Notes: generated from the sequence alone by a model not told the origin. A stretch of DNA of 64,000 nt from Polytrichum commune (GCA_950295325.1 OX485803.1:5704001-5768000), one strand, 5' to 3'. Shown: positions 31,971 through 43,757, counted from the stretch's first letter. Program-made: numbers and translations.

Positions 31971-32780
31971 CTTGCAAAAGCTACGATCTCAACCGGTTAT
32001 GCCCAGAAAATCTCCCCAATCACTCGGGCAGGCAACTTTTTTCGCAACCAAGGCCAGCCCCTAAACCCGCTCACAAACAGGGTCACACAGGAGGGTCCGA
32101 AAAGTGCAGCCTGTGGGTGGGGGGTGGTTGGCCGAACCAAATTGGTGGGCATGGCGGGGGTGCAAGGGAATTTGGGCCATGGAGGACGGCCGCACTTCAT
32201 TGCAGCACATGGGCTGCCTTGATGACATACAATATTTAAGGTAGGGGTGGCAATTTCCGTCCAAATTTCAGATGTGCCTAGTTGGGATGCTTAAACTATT
32301 TTTTTGATAAATTTTGAGCGCTCTGCAAAGCTGGTGCAAGAGCAACTATGAAAAATCCAAAATTTTCCACCATGTTTATGATTTCCTACAAATTTTTAAA
32401 GGAAACCTTGTAGAGTGGCCAACACTCGCACATAGGGTACGTGGTATATCCACAGGGTGGATTTCTAAAACCGACCGCTGGCAGCCAATGAAATGTTGGC
32501 AGCACTGTGAACGGTAAAAGCACCTTGATAGGTGCTTTTGTAAACCCAGGTAAAAGTACCTAGAAAGGTGCTTCCGACATAGGGGTCGACTTTAAGACCC
32601 GCACGGAAATTGCCACCCCTACCTTAATGTCAGTATTTTATGTTTGTATTGTAGATACTGGCTTTGTTTAAGCGACAAATGTTACCTGGGTCCTGGGAGA
32701 TTCTTGATATGGGGCCCATACAGCAGCAGTGATCGGGGAGATTTTTGGGCATAACCGGTTCAGATCCTGGTGTTTGCAAC
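31971..32780. mobile_element. TIR element of about 810 bases with ~50-base inverted ends
   Basis: The left end at 31971-32023 (CTTGCAAAAGC ... AACCGGTTATGCCC ... AATCTCCCC) is mirrored at 32728-32780 (GGGGAGATTTTTGGGCATAA ... GTTTGCAA). A third copy of the left end stands alone at 36281-36332. No ORF is present; the length and long inverted ends suggest a non-autonomous MULE-like element. A second transposon is nested inside it. Confidence 0.6.
32240..32623. mobile_element. TTAA-flanked MITE with perfect 21-base inverted ends, nested
   Basis: The ends are the perfect inverted repeat GGTAGGGGTGGCAATTTCCG(T). Both flanks carry TTAA (32236-32239 and 32624-32627). TTAA target sites are characteristic of piggyBac-type elements, so this 384-base element is best read as a piggyBac-like MITE; no transposase is encoded. 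It contains smaller internal palindromes such as AAAAGCACCTTGATAGGTGC at about 32517. Confidence 0.7.
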
Positions 32781-33657
32781 TCCAACCGGTTACATGTTCA
32801 CATCCTCTGGTTTTTTTATTATTAAATTGGGGTATATTCTACAAATTCCTGTAAAATAATCGGTACTTTTCCTGCAGTCTTCAACTTCAACCGGTTTTCT
32901 CTGAGACTCAACCCACTGTTAGTGGGGCTACGTGACAAGTGCTTCCTCATATACAGAAAGCTTGGCCACTGTTTTTGCCTCCATATTGAATCAGGCATGC
33001 TGTGCTATGACTGGTTTTTGGATAAATTCTTAAGGTTGGAGTATCCAAAGTAAAGTTGGTCTTTGATTGTCATTTCTGTGGAACAAATGTTAGTGTTTTA
33101 GTAAAACACTAACAGTGCTCGGTAACAATGTAAGGATGTGTGTTTTACTGATATGGTTGTGAAGGCCATGAGTAAATCATCTGTGACCGCAACGGATGGA
33201 GGGGCCTTTTATTAAGAAATTATATAATACATGCATTCCCCTTATGAGACCTTACACGATTTCGAAGATTTTCCAAGAAAATTATATTCTCGTACTTGGG
33301 GATGCCTAAATGATATTTGTTTTAACTAATCGAATGTTCATTTTGATAGTGAATAGAATATTCATACGAGCTCCTCAAATTATGACGAAAGTGGCCACGG
33401 GCACAAATTGGATGTGCTAATCATCTCGCACTAATTGCAAGTTTGACATCTTAAGTATCTTAGAAATAGAAGTGGGTGCAAAAAGAAAATGTCCATATAA
33501 GACCTGGTTACCTTACAATGTTGGGCTAAGTTGGAAGTGCCCGTATTGCTTTCAAGTTGTAAATTCATTTAGACTTATTAGTGAAATGACCCAGCCTTTG
33601 TCACTTGTCAAGTAGGCCTAACCAACTAGTCATTTAGTAAGTAGAGTAAGGGTAACC

Positions 33658-34080
33658 AACTACACAAAATATGATATTTAGTGTTTGATTGTATTTAGTG
33701 TTGTTACCACCCTATCATGTTAAACACTAAATTTCAAGTCTTTGATAATTAGTGTTGGACATAAATGCCCCACCACCTTCCCTGCTACCGTGTCCCTTCT
33801 CCTTTTATCATTGTTAATTTTTTTTCATGTAATTAGTGTTAGACATAAATGCGCCGCCACCTTCCCTACTAGCATGCCCCTTCTCCTTTTATCATTGTTA
33901 AATTTTTTTCATATCCTTACTAGCACTATATTTGTGCATGTGACTTCCACATATTACCATAGTTGAAATTTAGTGTTTGAGTTTACAGTTAATGTTACTT
34001 ACTTTCATAGGGTTAGTGATATTTAGTGTATGCATTCGTGTTTAGTGTATCTAATACTAAATATCATACTTAGTGTAGTT
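33658..34080. mobile_element. TACACTAAA-type MITE, second copy
   Basis: Inverted ends AACTACACAAAATATGATAT and, in reverse complement, AACTACACTAAGTATGATAT. The interior contains a direct duplication of about 90 bases ('ttccctgctaccgtg' / 'ttccctactagcatg' with 'ccttctccttttatcattgt' following both). It is related to the element at 17573-17942. Confidence 0.6.
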
Positions 34081-34224
34081 ATTTAGTAAATAGAGTAAGG
34101 ATAACCAACTGGTTATATAGTAAGTAGGCCTAGCCACCGGGCCCACCTAGCCACTAGCGCCGACACCACCTTAAATCCGGCCTTACCAAAAAAGACATGA
34201 CGCCCACGGCCCCACCCCGCCTTG

Positions 34225-34265
34225 TTGGCAAGCACCACCCCCACCCCCACCCCCACCCCACCTGA
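34225..34265 (+). repeat. (CCCCCA)n microsatellite
   Basis: About five tandem CCCCCA units in a run reading ccacccccacccccaccccc and onwards. Confidence 0.8.
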
Positions 34266-34284
34266 ACCCTTAAATCAAAATCGG

Positions 34285-34385
34285 TGTGCCGGAAGGTCGC
34301 CAAGTCATGCGTTGTACGGTTGGTTGTTGAAAGGCGTTGTATCGCAAATACACGGTCCGGGTTTGATTCCTGCTGGACCCGTTTG
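34285..34385 (+). mobile_element. tRNA-like SINE head or tRNA relic
   Basis: It contains a good B-box (GGTTTGATTCC, seen here as GGGTTTGATTCCTGCTGGAC) about 60 bases behind an A-box-like GTCGCCAAGTCATGCG. It does not fold convincingly into a complete tRNA and lacks a clear anticodon arm, so a tRNA-derived SINE is more likely than a tRNA gene. Confidence 0.4.
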
Positions 34386-34399
34386 AGCATTGATGGGAT

Positions 34400-36280
34400 A
34401 CAAGTGACTTGGTGGTGCTAGTGAGCATCGAGGCAGGAAATTTGCACCAACCACCCGGGCCTATCCTACCCCCTAAGACAAGTGATCAAACTGAGCTAAC
34501 AACATCAAAAAATAAACAGTGGTCTTCACCACTACCCCCAATTGATGTTGTTGTTTTTTTTCATGTAATTTTTTTTTTCTCTTTGATTTTTTAATTCTTC
34601 AGTGCTTCATCAAACAGTGTATTGAATGTCAACAATTCTAGCCATAGTGTTGAATAGTATTTGTAAGGAACATTGTGAGTCCCCAAAACATGGTGTGGAT
34701 GTGAACAATGTCATGATGGAGGTGTGTTGTTTGCTTAACATATAATATGATACTATTGTTCTCCCTCGTTAGTGTGACACGTTTGGGAAGCACAAATGAA
34801 GCCGTAATATCGAGGTGTCCTATTATTTTGCGACTAAGAAAACATAAGCAATATGAGCTAAAAAATATACACAACAAGTTTAAGCAATATAGAGGGTACG
34901 GAATAATAACTAGTAATAACTCCAAACAAATAGAAATATACTCAAGAACTCTTGACAAAACACTGTAAAGATGTTTGGTGTTGCGTACCCAAGTTAGCAA
35001 TTGTCATCTTATCAAAATTTCCTTAACACCAAAATATGAAGAGTGCTCTAATAATAAAGTAGACAACATACATGCATGACATTTGGCATGAAGATATTGG
35101 CGATGCTATATCACCCGTGTACAAGGCAACATAGTACGCATGTGGCCACTATAACCCCAACCATATCCATTGTGCACCAGTCACATTGAATTCTCATAAA
35201 GTTCCCAATGATAAGTGAAGTTCCCAAGTAGCCCCCAAGTGTAAATGGATGTATTTTGGACGTACATACGATACATGAAAAGAATTTTAGCATGAACTAC
35301 CTCTTTAAGATGGCAAAATGGAGATTTCAAATGTCGCATTATCGAGTGTCGTAGTCGCATAAGAGAGGGAGTTGTCAACTCAAAATTTTGGTCGCACACA
35401 AATATGTCGCAATATCGAGGGTGTCATATAAACGAGTGTCGTATTGAAGAGGTCAGACTGTACACCTTCTATTCAATTCAATTATCTTGGATATTGTTAG
35501 CACATTCCCATAAGGATAGTATGTGCAATTGGGTTGCCCCGCGATGCTTCACCAGCATGCCACAATACTTCTCATATGTACTGCCACCATAACACCATTT
35601 GGAATTCATTGTTAAACTATCATTGTTGTGCACCCAAACAAAGAAAGATATAAGCTTGTGGAATACCATGAACGACCTAAATTCACGGTGGGTTCTGGCC
35701 TTTGTGTCGAACTTCACAGTTCCTGAGCCATTCAAGTTTGAGCACCATTTTTGGGCATGTTCTGAATACGTGCATTTATACACATGCTACATTAATTCTG
35801 TAGTATCACACATGTATGTTAGCACTGCAAAACTTCATAATAGCTCGTGCACTTTGCTTGCCGCAAGGGTGACAGTACGGAGTTGACAATGTAGTGGTGA
35901 CCAGGAGGGGGGCCAATGAAGTAGACTGTTTTCCCATTCGCAACAAGCAGAGGATAATATTACTAAGCTTGTAAAGAACATCTTCATAGCCATGTGCACG
36001 CCTGCCTCACAGGGTTTTTCTGTAATGCATAAGGAAAGGAGCGCGCGGCGGTTCTCGCTTCTCTGTAGGAGCAGCACGCGTGGTTTTGGAGGATCATATG
36101 GGCGACGAAGTGGAAATCTTTGGTGAGGAGCGTCAGTTGTTGTTTCCTGTTTCGTGGATGGAAATCAGTGTATGGCAATGGAGTTTGGCAATTGAGAGTG
36201 TGGGAGCGGTAGGCGGGGTTTGGGTTGTGGAGAATTTGTGATCGCATGTTGGGGGGGATGGGAACATCTCACTGCTTGGA
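34400..36280. other. No gene supported
   Basis: AT-rich sequence with short frames in all directions and no recognisable motif, domain or intron-exon pattern. Confidence 0.35.
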
Positions 36281-36409
36281 CTTGCAAACACTAGGATCTA
36301 GCGCGATTATGCCCAAAAATCTCCCCGGTCAGCGATCAGGGCTGCATCTTGGGGCATGTGGCGCAACTGCGCAACCACTCTGAGGCATCGTGCTGACTCT
36401 GAAGAAGCC

Positions 36410-38253
36410 CTACTGGTCCTCATTTCTTCGTTGTCGATCTCGCAGAGAAGCTTGAGAATGCAGTTCTCCTTCAGCTAGGGGACACGATAGGCATACCAGT
36501 TGACAGCTGTGAGGTTCTTGGAAAACATCGTAAGTTGCCCAAGTCATGCCCAATCTTTGGAGGCAGACATGGAAATTGCAGGTGACATCAGTATAATGGC
36601 TGACAGCCACTATTGATATCATCCTGCACCTGGAATGTTGGCTCCTGTAAAGTGGAAGCAGGCGGGGGCAGGAATCCCTACGTTTCCCTATTTGAATTTT
36701 GAAGGACGCTCGGTGGTATGAATTCGTGGTCCATGGAGTTCGTCGAGCTCCGGGCGGACAGAAATTGGAATGGGCAAAGGGAACACCACACTGGCATACA
36801 ACATGGCTCAAAACACCTTTCATGCCTACAAGAAAGACAACCTGATGGATTGCACCGTGGTCAGGGTCTTATGAGCTTAGAGAAGTCTTGAAATGTATTG
36901 CGATGGGAGGCTCGGCAATGAACAGGCCGAGGGCAGTAGATTGTAAAAGGGGTTGCGATGATGTGGGTTTAGTAGCTGTCATCTGCAATCGTATATCTGC
37001 AAGAGTTGAACGTAATCGGGAGGCATGTTGATGCTTTCTGTCGTCAATTCCCACTGCCAAACTTCAGTGATTTATTTGTTGTTGTTTGGTATGTACTTGT
37101 TTTGCAGGCTTAGCAGACGCTACTGCAGATGCGCATTGTTTTGACGTAAACAACAGGAAATGGTCGAGGTCAGTTTTATCACAATGGTGCAAACTCCATA
37201 TAGCAATTGACTTTATTGTGGACAGTGTTGGATGAATTGGGTTGTCCACATTGTGCTTGGACAGTGGACTTGTTTAAAGTCCCTCCTACAACATGGCCAC
37301 TGTGAGGAGAAGAGTGTGTGTGAGAAACACATGGCATACCACCCATGTGCGTAGCAAAGGGAGTTTTGGATGAATAAAGTGAGTTGCCGTATGGTGTATT
37401 TATCTGCATAGTTCTTGGACGGAGCTGGTAGAAAAATAGGGATGTGATATCCAAGTTTTGATGTCCGTGAATTTCCTCAAGGAAATGATGAAGGGAATTT
37501 TTTAAGTTCCGAAAATGAACCTCCATCTCAATGTCAGGGTCTTGGAACAAGAATATGTTTTGCAAATCGACAGAGTCATTGTTGTTGGGGATCCTCCTAC
37601 ACCTCGAGCAGCACATGTAACAAATGTTGCAGGCACGATGGTCGTAGATCCGGTATAATATGCAATGAAATTCCCGCGCTTTCATTCTGTGCCGATTAGG
37701 AAGCTCGGAGGTGTTAGGAATTTACTGTGTAGCACTTGTGGATGGTTTTGTTGAAGAGTCTAATTGCAGTGGAGTTGACAGAGAGCGAAACGCTCGAAGA
37801 ACAACATGATAGGAGTGGAAATGTTTGCGTTGTGGAAGATGCACACTGACCCCCGTAGTGGAACCAAGTATTTTTACAATGTGGAAAGTGGAGAAGTGCA
37901 GTGGGATCCGCCCAGAATGAACATAAGTACAGAAGCAGGAGGAGAATGAAAATGCACAATAGACCCAGAATCATGTGAAAAGGTCCGCCCCCAATTTTTA
38001 ACTACCATTGTAAACCATGGTGCCCAGATAATGATGTTAGGCCCGTACAGGGAGGTGAGAATTTTTTTGGACGTACTTGCTCTCAGGAAATTTTTTTTTT
38101 ATGCGCATGCAAGATATATTACTACAACGAAGTATCAGGTGAAGTGACATGGGAACATCCACAAACGTTGTCTCTATGTAACAGAGTGGGAACTGCTAAT
38201 ATGCCACCCGCGCCTAGTACGGAGGATTTTGCGGCCTTCGCATATGACCAGTA
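36410..38253 (+). pseudogene. Mosaic of gene fragments: kelch-phosphatase exon and two WW modules
   Basis: An exon-like block at 37108-37168, bordered by AG and GT, reads LADATADAHCFDVNNRKWSR. This resembles the LAGATADVHCYDV...KWxR exon of plant BSU1/BSL kelch phosphatases, but no neighbouring BSL exon is found. At 37828-37950 a frame reads LWKMHTDPRSGTKYFYNVES then GEVQWDPP, a clear WW domain, ending at TGA. At 38102-38253 a second WW-like module reads KIYYYNEVSGEVTWEHPQ and runs to TAG after APSTEDFAAFAYDQ; its first Trp is missing. Around 36760-36870 another frame (GNTTLAYNMAQNTFHAYKKD) looks coding. The pieces belong to unrelated proteins, so this is either a broken gene cluster or transposon-captured fragments. 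Confidence 0.45.
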
Positions 38254-38489
38254 GAACATGCTTTCCAAATAAAAAAATATAAAGTTATTGTCTCCTTTAT
38301 ATCAGAGAGTATAAATTGTAATGATGAATTCTACTTTGTATGGATTGAGGACATAAGTCCGAGTTCACATTTTCATGTATGAGCCATAATGGAGCTCAAA
38401 ATTGTCAAACAATGTTGATTGTGTTTACGTTGGATAAACATTCATAGTTGTGGTTTCAGGATGGAGGCATGCCACCACCCACATATGAG

Positions 38490-39296
38490 AGGATATTTAA
38501 ATAAAAAACAGTTAGAATGAAAGATCGTAATGAAAAATATGGCAAATTGTATTTGCGAGACTACAAGCATAGCGTGGCTTAACGTGTACACTTAAAGAAC
38601 ATGAGGATTGTTAGGGAATTGTGATTTAATCCTACGGAACCGAAGGCGTATAGATTTTTAAAGAGCAACGTGAAAAACAACAAAAAACTTCAAAGGGAGG
38701 TGAAAGAATACATAAAAAAGAAGTTGGATGCAGAACCTTCAGCATTGTATCGTTATCACCTACATTGTAATCGAAGCGTTATGACGTTGTCATGGGAGGT
38801 CGAAGAAATCTATGAGTATTTCAAACAGATGAAAGCTGACTATTTAAAGAAAATAAGCAAGGCGCACTTGTTAACTTAGAGGGTAAAAGAACCAATGAGC
38901 GACATTTTGTCAGCGATGAGAATATGGCAGTACACGAAAATGAGAACAGAGTTTGTGAGGAAAATAATAGAGATTCCGATGAAAATGGTGGCCACGGTTA
39001 CTGCCTGAATGTGCAAGGGCCTTGCCATGAATCCAGAGTCCAACTTCTGTTGGAAAGAGAAGACAGCGGGGAGATCTAGGTATTGCGGCGGGTGGAGGAG
39101 GAGCGGAACGGGCGTTTGCATGAAGTTTTGGCTGTTATAGACGACTATTATATGGAAAACATAGCACACACAAATGAGGAAGGAGTGAAACCCCACGATA
39201 AGAAGTCGCAAAGTTCGAGAATTGCACAGACATTATGGAGGGAATAGAGCATGCTGTGGAAGAGTATTTTGCGTCACATGGAGAATGCGGACATAC
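38490..39296 (+). other. Short lysine/glutamate-rich frames on the left flank of the retrotransposon
   Basis: A 69-codon frame at 38670-38879 (QREVKEYIKKKLDAEPSALY) and further open pieces up to the insertion point. One frame reads across the reconstructed empty site into the right flank. I do not recognise the protein; it may be an older transposon. Confidence 0.3.
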
Positions 39297-39727
39297 TGTC
39301 ACGTGAGGTGACATCGAGGGCTAAGTTACGTCAATTTAGGAGTAAATGGACTCCAGTAGGAGTCCATGTGTGTTGGGATGAATAACGGACTCCATTGGGA
39401 GTCCTAGTTAGTTGTTCATCCACTCCATAGATGAACTCCACATAGGATTGGGGTTGTATGGAGAGGAAGGCCTCTTGACTTGCCATTGTTGTCAAGTCAA
39501 GTCTTGTGAGTGTGTTTTGAGAGAGAGAGAGCTTGTTGTTGCTTTCTCATGGCTATGGTGTAGTAGATTACGAGTAAAGCCTTTGCATTCTTTCTCCACC
39601 ACTTGCACTCTTGGATTCTCCCTTCGTGGAGTGAGAGATAGCTTGACTCTTGTGTGTGAATTTTAGAGTTTCTTAAGTTTTGTAAGGAGACATTTTAGTT
39701 TCTTAAGCTTGGAGAGAGAAACCCTCA
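39297..39727 (+). repeat. Left LTR core (431 bp)
   Basis: It starts TGTCACGTGAGG and ends AAACCCTCA. It contains the palindromic G-box CACGTG at its very start, a GAGAGAGAGAG run and a TTTTGTAAGGAG segment. If the full LTR is 538 bp (see the permutation finding), this copy lacks the first 107 bases. Confidence 0.9.
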
Positions 39728-40983
39728 TACTTGACAACAATGGCTCAAATTCTTCATTTTTGGTTGTATTTCTGAGCTAGAATGGCCCAGTAATGAGAAC
39801 AAATGAGTGATACAAGTGTTTGAAAGCTTAGTTTGTCATTTCTTGCAACCCTCAAGAAGATTTTGAGAAAAATCTTCCCATTTTTCTTTTGTTGTCTCTT
39901 TGTATTTTCTTCAATTGTTGATGGTTGAATCTTGAGATTCCATTTAGTCTCAAGATTCTCAAGTCACATTTTCTTGCTTGCAAATTGTGAAAGCAAAGTT
40001 TAATTCAAATACAAACACAAACTAAAATTAATATCCAATTTGTTTTTAATTTTGGTTGAGCTCCGGACGGATCCGGAGCTCACCAGACCCTCTTGGAGCT
40101 CCTGGAGCTCCAATTCTGGGAGGACCGGGGGCGGGCGGGTGTCGGCCGGGCCCCACGGGCGAGCGGGCGCCAGCCAGGCCCTGGCTGGCAGGCAGGTAAG
40201 CCCACATTTAAGGCTGGCTTAAGGCTGGCTTAAGGTTTGTTTTTTTGTTTTTTTTGTTTGTTTTTTTGTTTTTTTGTTTGGTTTTTTTGTTTTTTTTTAA
40301 AATAAAAACAATTATTTTTTACTTTTACTTTTTATTTTCACATTTTTAATTTCAACTTTCAAATTTGGCATTCGAATTTCACAAACTTTGAGGTTCAAAT
40401 TTGGGGGCATACTAGCTCCGATTGGAGTGAAATTTGAGCCTATCTTGTGTGAAATTTGCCAAGGAATCCAATGGTGTAATTGGATTGTTGATTAAAATTC
40501 AAAATCATTGCTGAAATTGCTAATTTCAACGCTGATTTTTGTTTTTGGTAGCAAATTAACTCCGATTGGAGTGAAATTTGAGCCTATTTTGTGTGAAATT
40601 TGCCAAGGAATCCAATGGTGTAATTGGATTGTTGATTGGAATTCAAAATCATTGCTGAAATTATTAATTTCAACGCTGATTTTTGTTTTTGGGAGCAAAT
40701 TAACTCCGAACGGAGTGAAATTTGAGCCTAATTTGTGTGAAATCTTCCTAGGAGTCCATTGGTGCACTTAGTTTGTTGATTGGAGTCCATAATCACCTTG
40801 GAAATGAGCCTTTTCAACGCTGATTTTTCATTTTAATTACCAATCTCAAACCTTTGCACAATTTTGGAATTCTGGGGGCATAAACACTTGGCATTTGGCA
40901 AGGGATTGCCATTTAGATAGCCCGCAACAGGTGCAAGTTGCCATTACCTTGTAGATAGTTGCAGGTACTCAAGTGATTATTTT
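39728..40983 (+). other. Retrotransposon leader with tandem repeats and T-rich tract
   Basis: There is no ORF. A T-rich tract (T7-9 blocks separated by G) occupies about 40232-40305. From about 40395 to 40800 a unit of about 147 bases is repeated three times, each marked by TCCGATTGGAGTGAAATTTG or a variant (at about 40419, 40561, 40706) and AATTTCAACGCTGATTTTTG. No convincing tRNA primer-binding site follows the LTR; the nearest TGG is at 39741. Confidence 0.7.
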
Positions 40984-42573
40984 ATGGTGCAAACTAGGAG
41001 CCGATATTATCGATCTCCATCACCAGATTACTTGGAGGACGTGCATACGACAAATCTTGAGCCAGAGGTAGATACCAACGAGGCTTTTGAGCCTATTTCG
41101 GCGTTGGACACTACTAGTAGGCTTCGGATTTGGAGTGTCGGCACGTTCGACGAAATGGAGGACGATCGCCACAATTCAGTGCGTGATCGGTTTTCAGGTC
41201 GAGCTGGGGGCATTTCCTTGCCCGATTGGAAACTCCGGTTTCGTACCTGGATTAAGGAGAAACGCCAAAGGTCTTCCAATTTCAATGATTGGTATGCCTT
41301 TGAACTTCTGCCTCAACATTTGGAGTATGAGGCACTCCAAACTTATGAACGCTGGACAGAGGGTCATCAGCGACAACTTCGGGAGGTGGAGCAGTATTGG
41401 GAGGCTCGGGTTGAGCTCATTTCAGCCCTTAAGGATGGGGCGGTTGCTACCTTAGCTCCACCCACCTTAAAGGAGGAGGAATCGCCGGCGGAGTCTAAGG
41501 ACACGGAACTGGCACTTGGGCCAATGGTGGCTAGCAGTAGCACGGCAACCCTTTCACGGGTGGCACGTGCTACACAGGCAGCATTGACGGCCGTTGGTCC
41601 ACCACCTCCGTTTAATCCCCTTATTGAATTTGTCGCACATTTGGAAGTGAAGTATGGTGGGTTTCGGCGAGACCAGATGCAGCGCATCCAGGATTTCCGC
41701 CGAGAGAAGGATGATACTCCACGGACCATGTATACGCGACTCGCGCGATTTGCTGTGGAGTTGGGAGGTGTTTTTGCTGAGAGTCAGCTTGTTAAAATGT
41801 TTTTGTCTAAGATTGACAAGCGACTACTTGAGTTGGCATCACCTCGGATTATCCTCGACTACGAGGGCCGAGCTACGCTTGCACAAGCGTTTGCCGTGGT
41901 TGAGAGATGTGATCGGGCTCTTTGCCAACATGATGCCACGGATATGGTATCTTGGATGACAGAGAGTCCGAAACCAAGAATAATTGTCACAGCTACTAGT
42001 AGTTTAGCTGAGACTCAACCCGTCAAGGAGTAAAAGATTTTGCATTGTTGGGGTTGTGGAGAAGCTGGTCATTCGAAGAATGATCCCAATTGTCCTAAGA
42101 AGAAGAAAACTCAGCCTTTGGGAAAATTAAAACAAAAGATGGAACCAGTAAAGGCAGGGGACAATTCTAAGAAGAGACAATTGAAATGTAACCATTGTGG
42201 TGGCACTAATCACGATGTGGATCATTATTTCCAACTTCATCCTGAGATGCGGCCTGCCAGTTATGTCACTAGAAAGTCTCCAAGGGAGCAGAGTCTTGAG
42301 GCTAAGGTGGCAGAGCTTGAGCAAAAGCTCAAATCTTCTGCATCTTTTGCTCAAATTTCTGCGCCGCATGTGGGTGGTGGCACCTCGGGTTCGAACATGT
42401 ATATGTTTGGAGTAGCTGGAGAGGTGGTGGCGGCGGCTTCTACTCGCTCACAAACATTGGCAGATGCGGTGGCTTCCACGAGTGGTGGTAGCAACGAGGT
42501 GCTACATCCTCGCCATGCCGGACCAGCTGATCAAATTGGTCAAGCCCGTTACCTCTTTCATTTGAATTGGTAG
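40984..42573 (+). pseudogene. gag: gag (capsid plus zinc knuckle), one in-frame TAA
   Basis: It begins at ATG 40984. A retrotransposon gag domain lies at about residues 200-335 (FVAHLEVKYGGFRRDQMQRI, RTMYTRLARFAVELGG). An in-frame TAA at 42031 separates it from the nucleocapsid part, which continues in the same frame with the zinc knuckle CWGCGEAGHSKNDPNC. A second Cys/His motif, CNHCGGTNH, and a short coiled-coil-like EAKVAELEQKLKSS follow. It ends at TAG 42571-42573, overlapping the start of the protease frame, which is in the -1 register. The TAA could derive from a CAA by C-to-T change. Confidence 0.8.
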
Positions 42574-43757
42574 ACACCATTGTTGTTGGGGCTAAAAACC
42601 CTGTACCTTTGAGAGATGGGGATTTCATCTCGAAGGATGTTACGCAGGCATTGGCATATAAAATTCTCCATATGCCAATTTTCTCGGGTTCGGAGTTTAT
42701 GGCTTCGGATTTCAAGCCTGCTGCAGTTTTTCATTTAGCTGGGAGAATGTTAGAAGGTAAGGCGGATTTGCCATCCCTTCAAGTATCCCAAGTTGTGGTT
42801 GACGTACCTGTGGCTGAGGAGGTGGAGGACTTAGCCAGTTTGCGAGCGAGTCTTGCGGATGCGGCGATCATTGCTTTTGGTAAGCAAACTGATATTCCTC
42901 CAGCATCAATTTCAGCAGTGGATACGTCATTTGCGAATTATGCGTCGGGAGCGGCATATCTTGCAGACATTTCTGCAAGGCCTGCTCGCGAACGGCATAA
43001 TTTGCAACCTGGAGTTGTACGGCTGATGAACGACAAATCTTTGTTTGTCGTTTCATGCACGGATATGCCCACTATCCGTGCTACACCACTGAGAGTTATG
43101 ATGGATTCCGGTGCTCAACCGGTTATGATTGGCAAAGGACTTGCTGACAGTCTTGGATTGACGCCAGCAAGCTTGGATCCTTGTCCATTCACTATTGTGA
43201 CTTCAGTAGGGGGCACTGAACGTGCAACAGGTTACACCAAGGCACCTCTACGTTTGATTTTTCATGTGGAGGCAGGGCCTACTTACACTCATTTGTCAAT
43301 GAAATGTGTTGTTACTAATGCTACCAACTATGATATACTTGTTGGTCAGCAAGCTCTTTATCCACTTGGCTTTGGTTTGGATAATTGGACGGAAGAGGCA
43401 TGGATTAGACCGGGATGGTCCACTGGAGATAGTAGGAAGGTATTTATTCCCGTCACATTTGCAGCCACTGCTATGACTATGGTTGCGGAGGCAATGTTTG
43501 GTTGCAGCGGTTCAGTTGCAGATTTGCCTTGTGCTCCAGTTTTATTGGAGGAAACAATGGACTACACTTGTAATGCGGCAGAACAACAATTTTTACCATC
43601 TTTTCAAATTCCTGCTCGACATTTCAAGGATCCACCTCCACCATGGCGAACTCCTAAGAAGTTATCCGACCATTGTCAACACATTGTAGCGGATTTGGAG
43701 CTTGGAGAGGCACCTCCAACTTCATCCTCATTTTCTTTTGCTCAACCCATTCGTTGA
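42567..43757 (+). CDS. Retroviral-type aspartic protease region of pol
   Basis: This frame is -1 relative to gag and has no clear ATG, so it is probably made by frameshifting. The protease core lies at about residues 175-270: the active-site triad is in RVMMDSGAQPVMIGKGLADS and the second half contains YDILVGQQALYPLGF. About 170 residues of unassigned sequence precede it. It closes with a TGA at 43755; the same frame continues without further stop straight into the methyltransferase, so the TGA (a possible CGA derivative) looks like a mutation and PR and methyltransferase were one protein. Confidence 0.8.
   Translation: MVDTIVVGAKNPVPLRDGDFISKDVTQALAYKILHMPIFSGSEFMASDFKPAAVFHLAGRMLEGKADLPSLQVSQVVVDVPVAEEVEDLASLRASLADAAIIAFGKQTDIPPASISAVDTSFANYASGAAYLADISARPARERHNLQPGVVRLMNDKSLFVVSCTDMPTIRATPLRVMMDSGAQPVMIGKGLADSLGLTPASLDPCPFTIVTSVGGTERATGYTKAPLRLIFHVEAGPTYTHLSMKCVVTNATNYDILVGQQALYPLGFGLDNWTEEAWIRPGWSTGDSRKVFIPVTFAATAMTMVAEAMFGCSGSVADLPCAPVLLEETMDYTCNAAEQQFLPSFQIPARHFKDPPPPWRTPKKLSDHCQHIVADLELGEAPPTSSSFSFAQPIR

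Noticed and set aside
34285-34385. Functional tRNA gene
   Set aside because: No complete acceptor stem or anticodon arm could be drawn.
37179-37685. 168-codon minus-strand frame with several cysteines
   Set aside because: No family recognised, lies over the captured-fragment region, and no intron or start support; not called as a gene.
39728-39760. Primer-binding site
   Set aside because: No stretch next to the LTR matches a tRNA 3' end that I know, so none is annotated.
40395-40800. Tandem repeat considered as a CRISPR array
   Set aside because: Units of 147 bases are contiguous without unique spacers, and the genome is eukaryotic.
42567-42573. Programmed frameshift between gag and protease
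   Set aside because: The overlap is only 7 bases and no slippery heptamer was evident; the arrangement is described but no recoding site is claimed.
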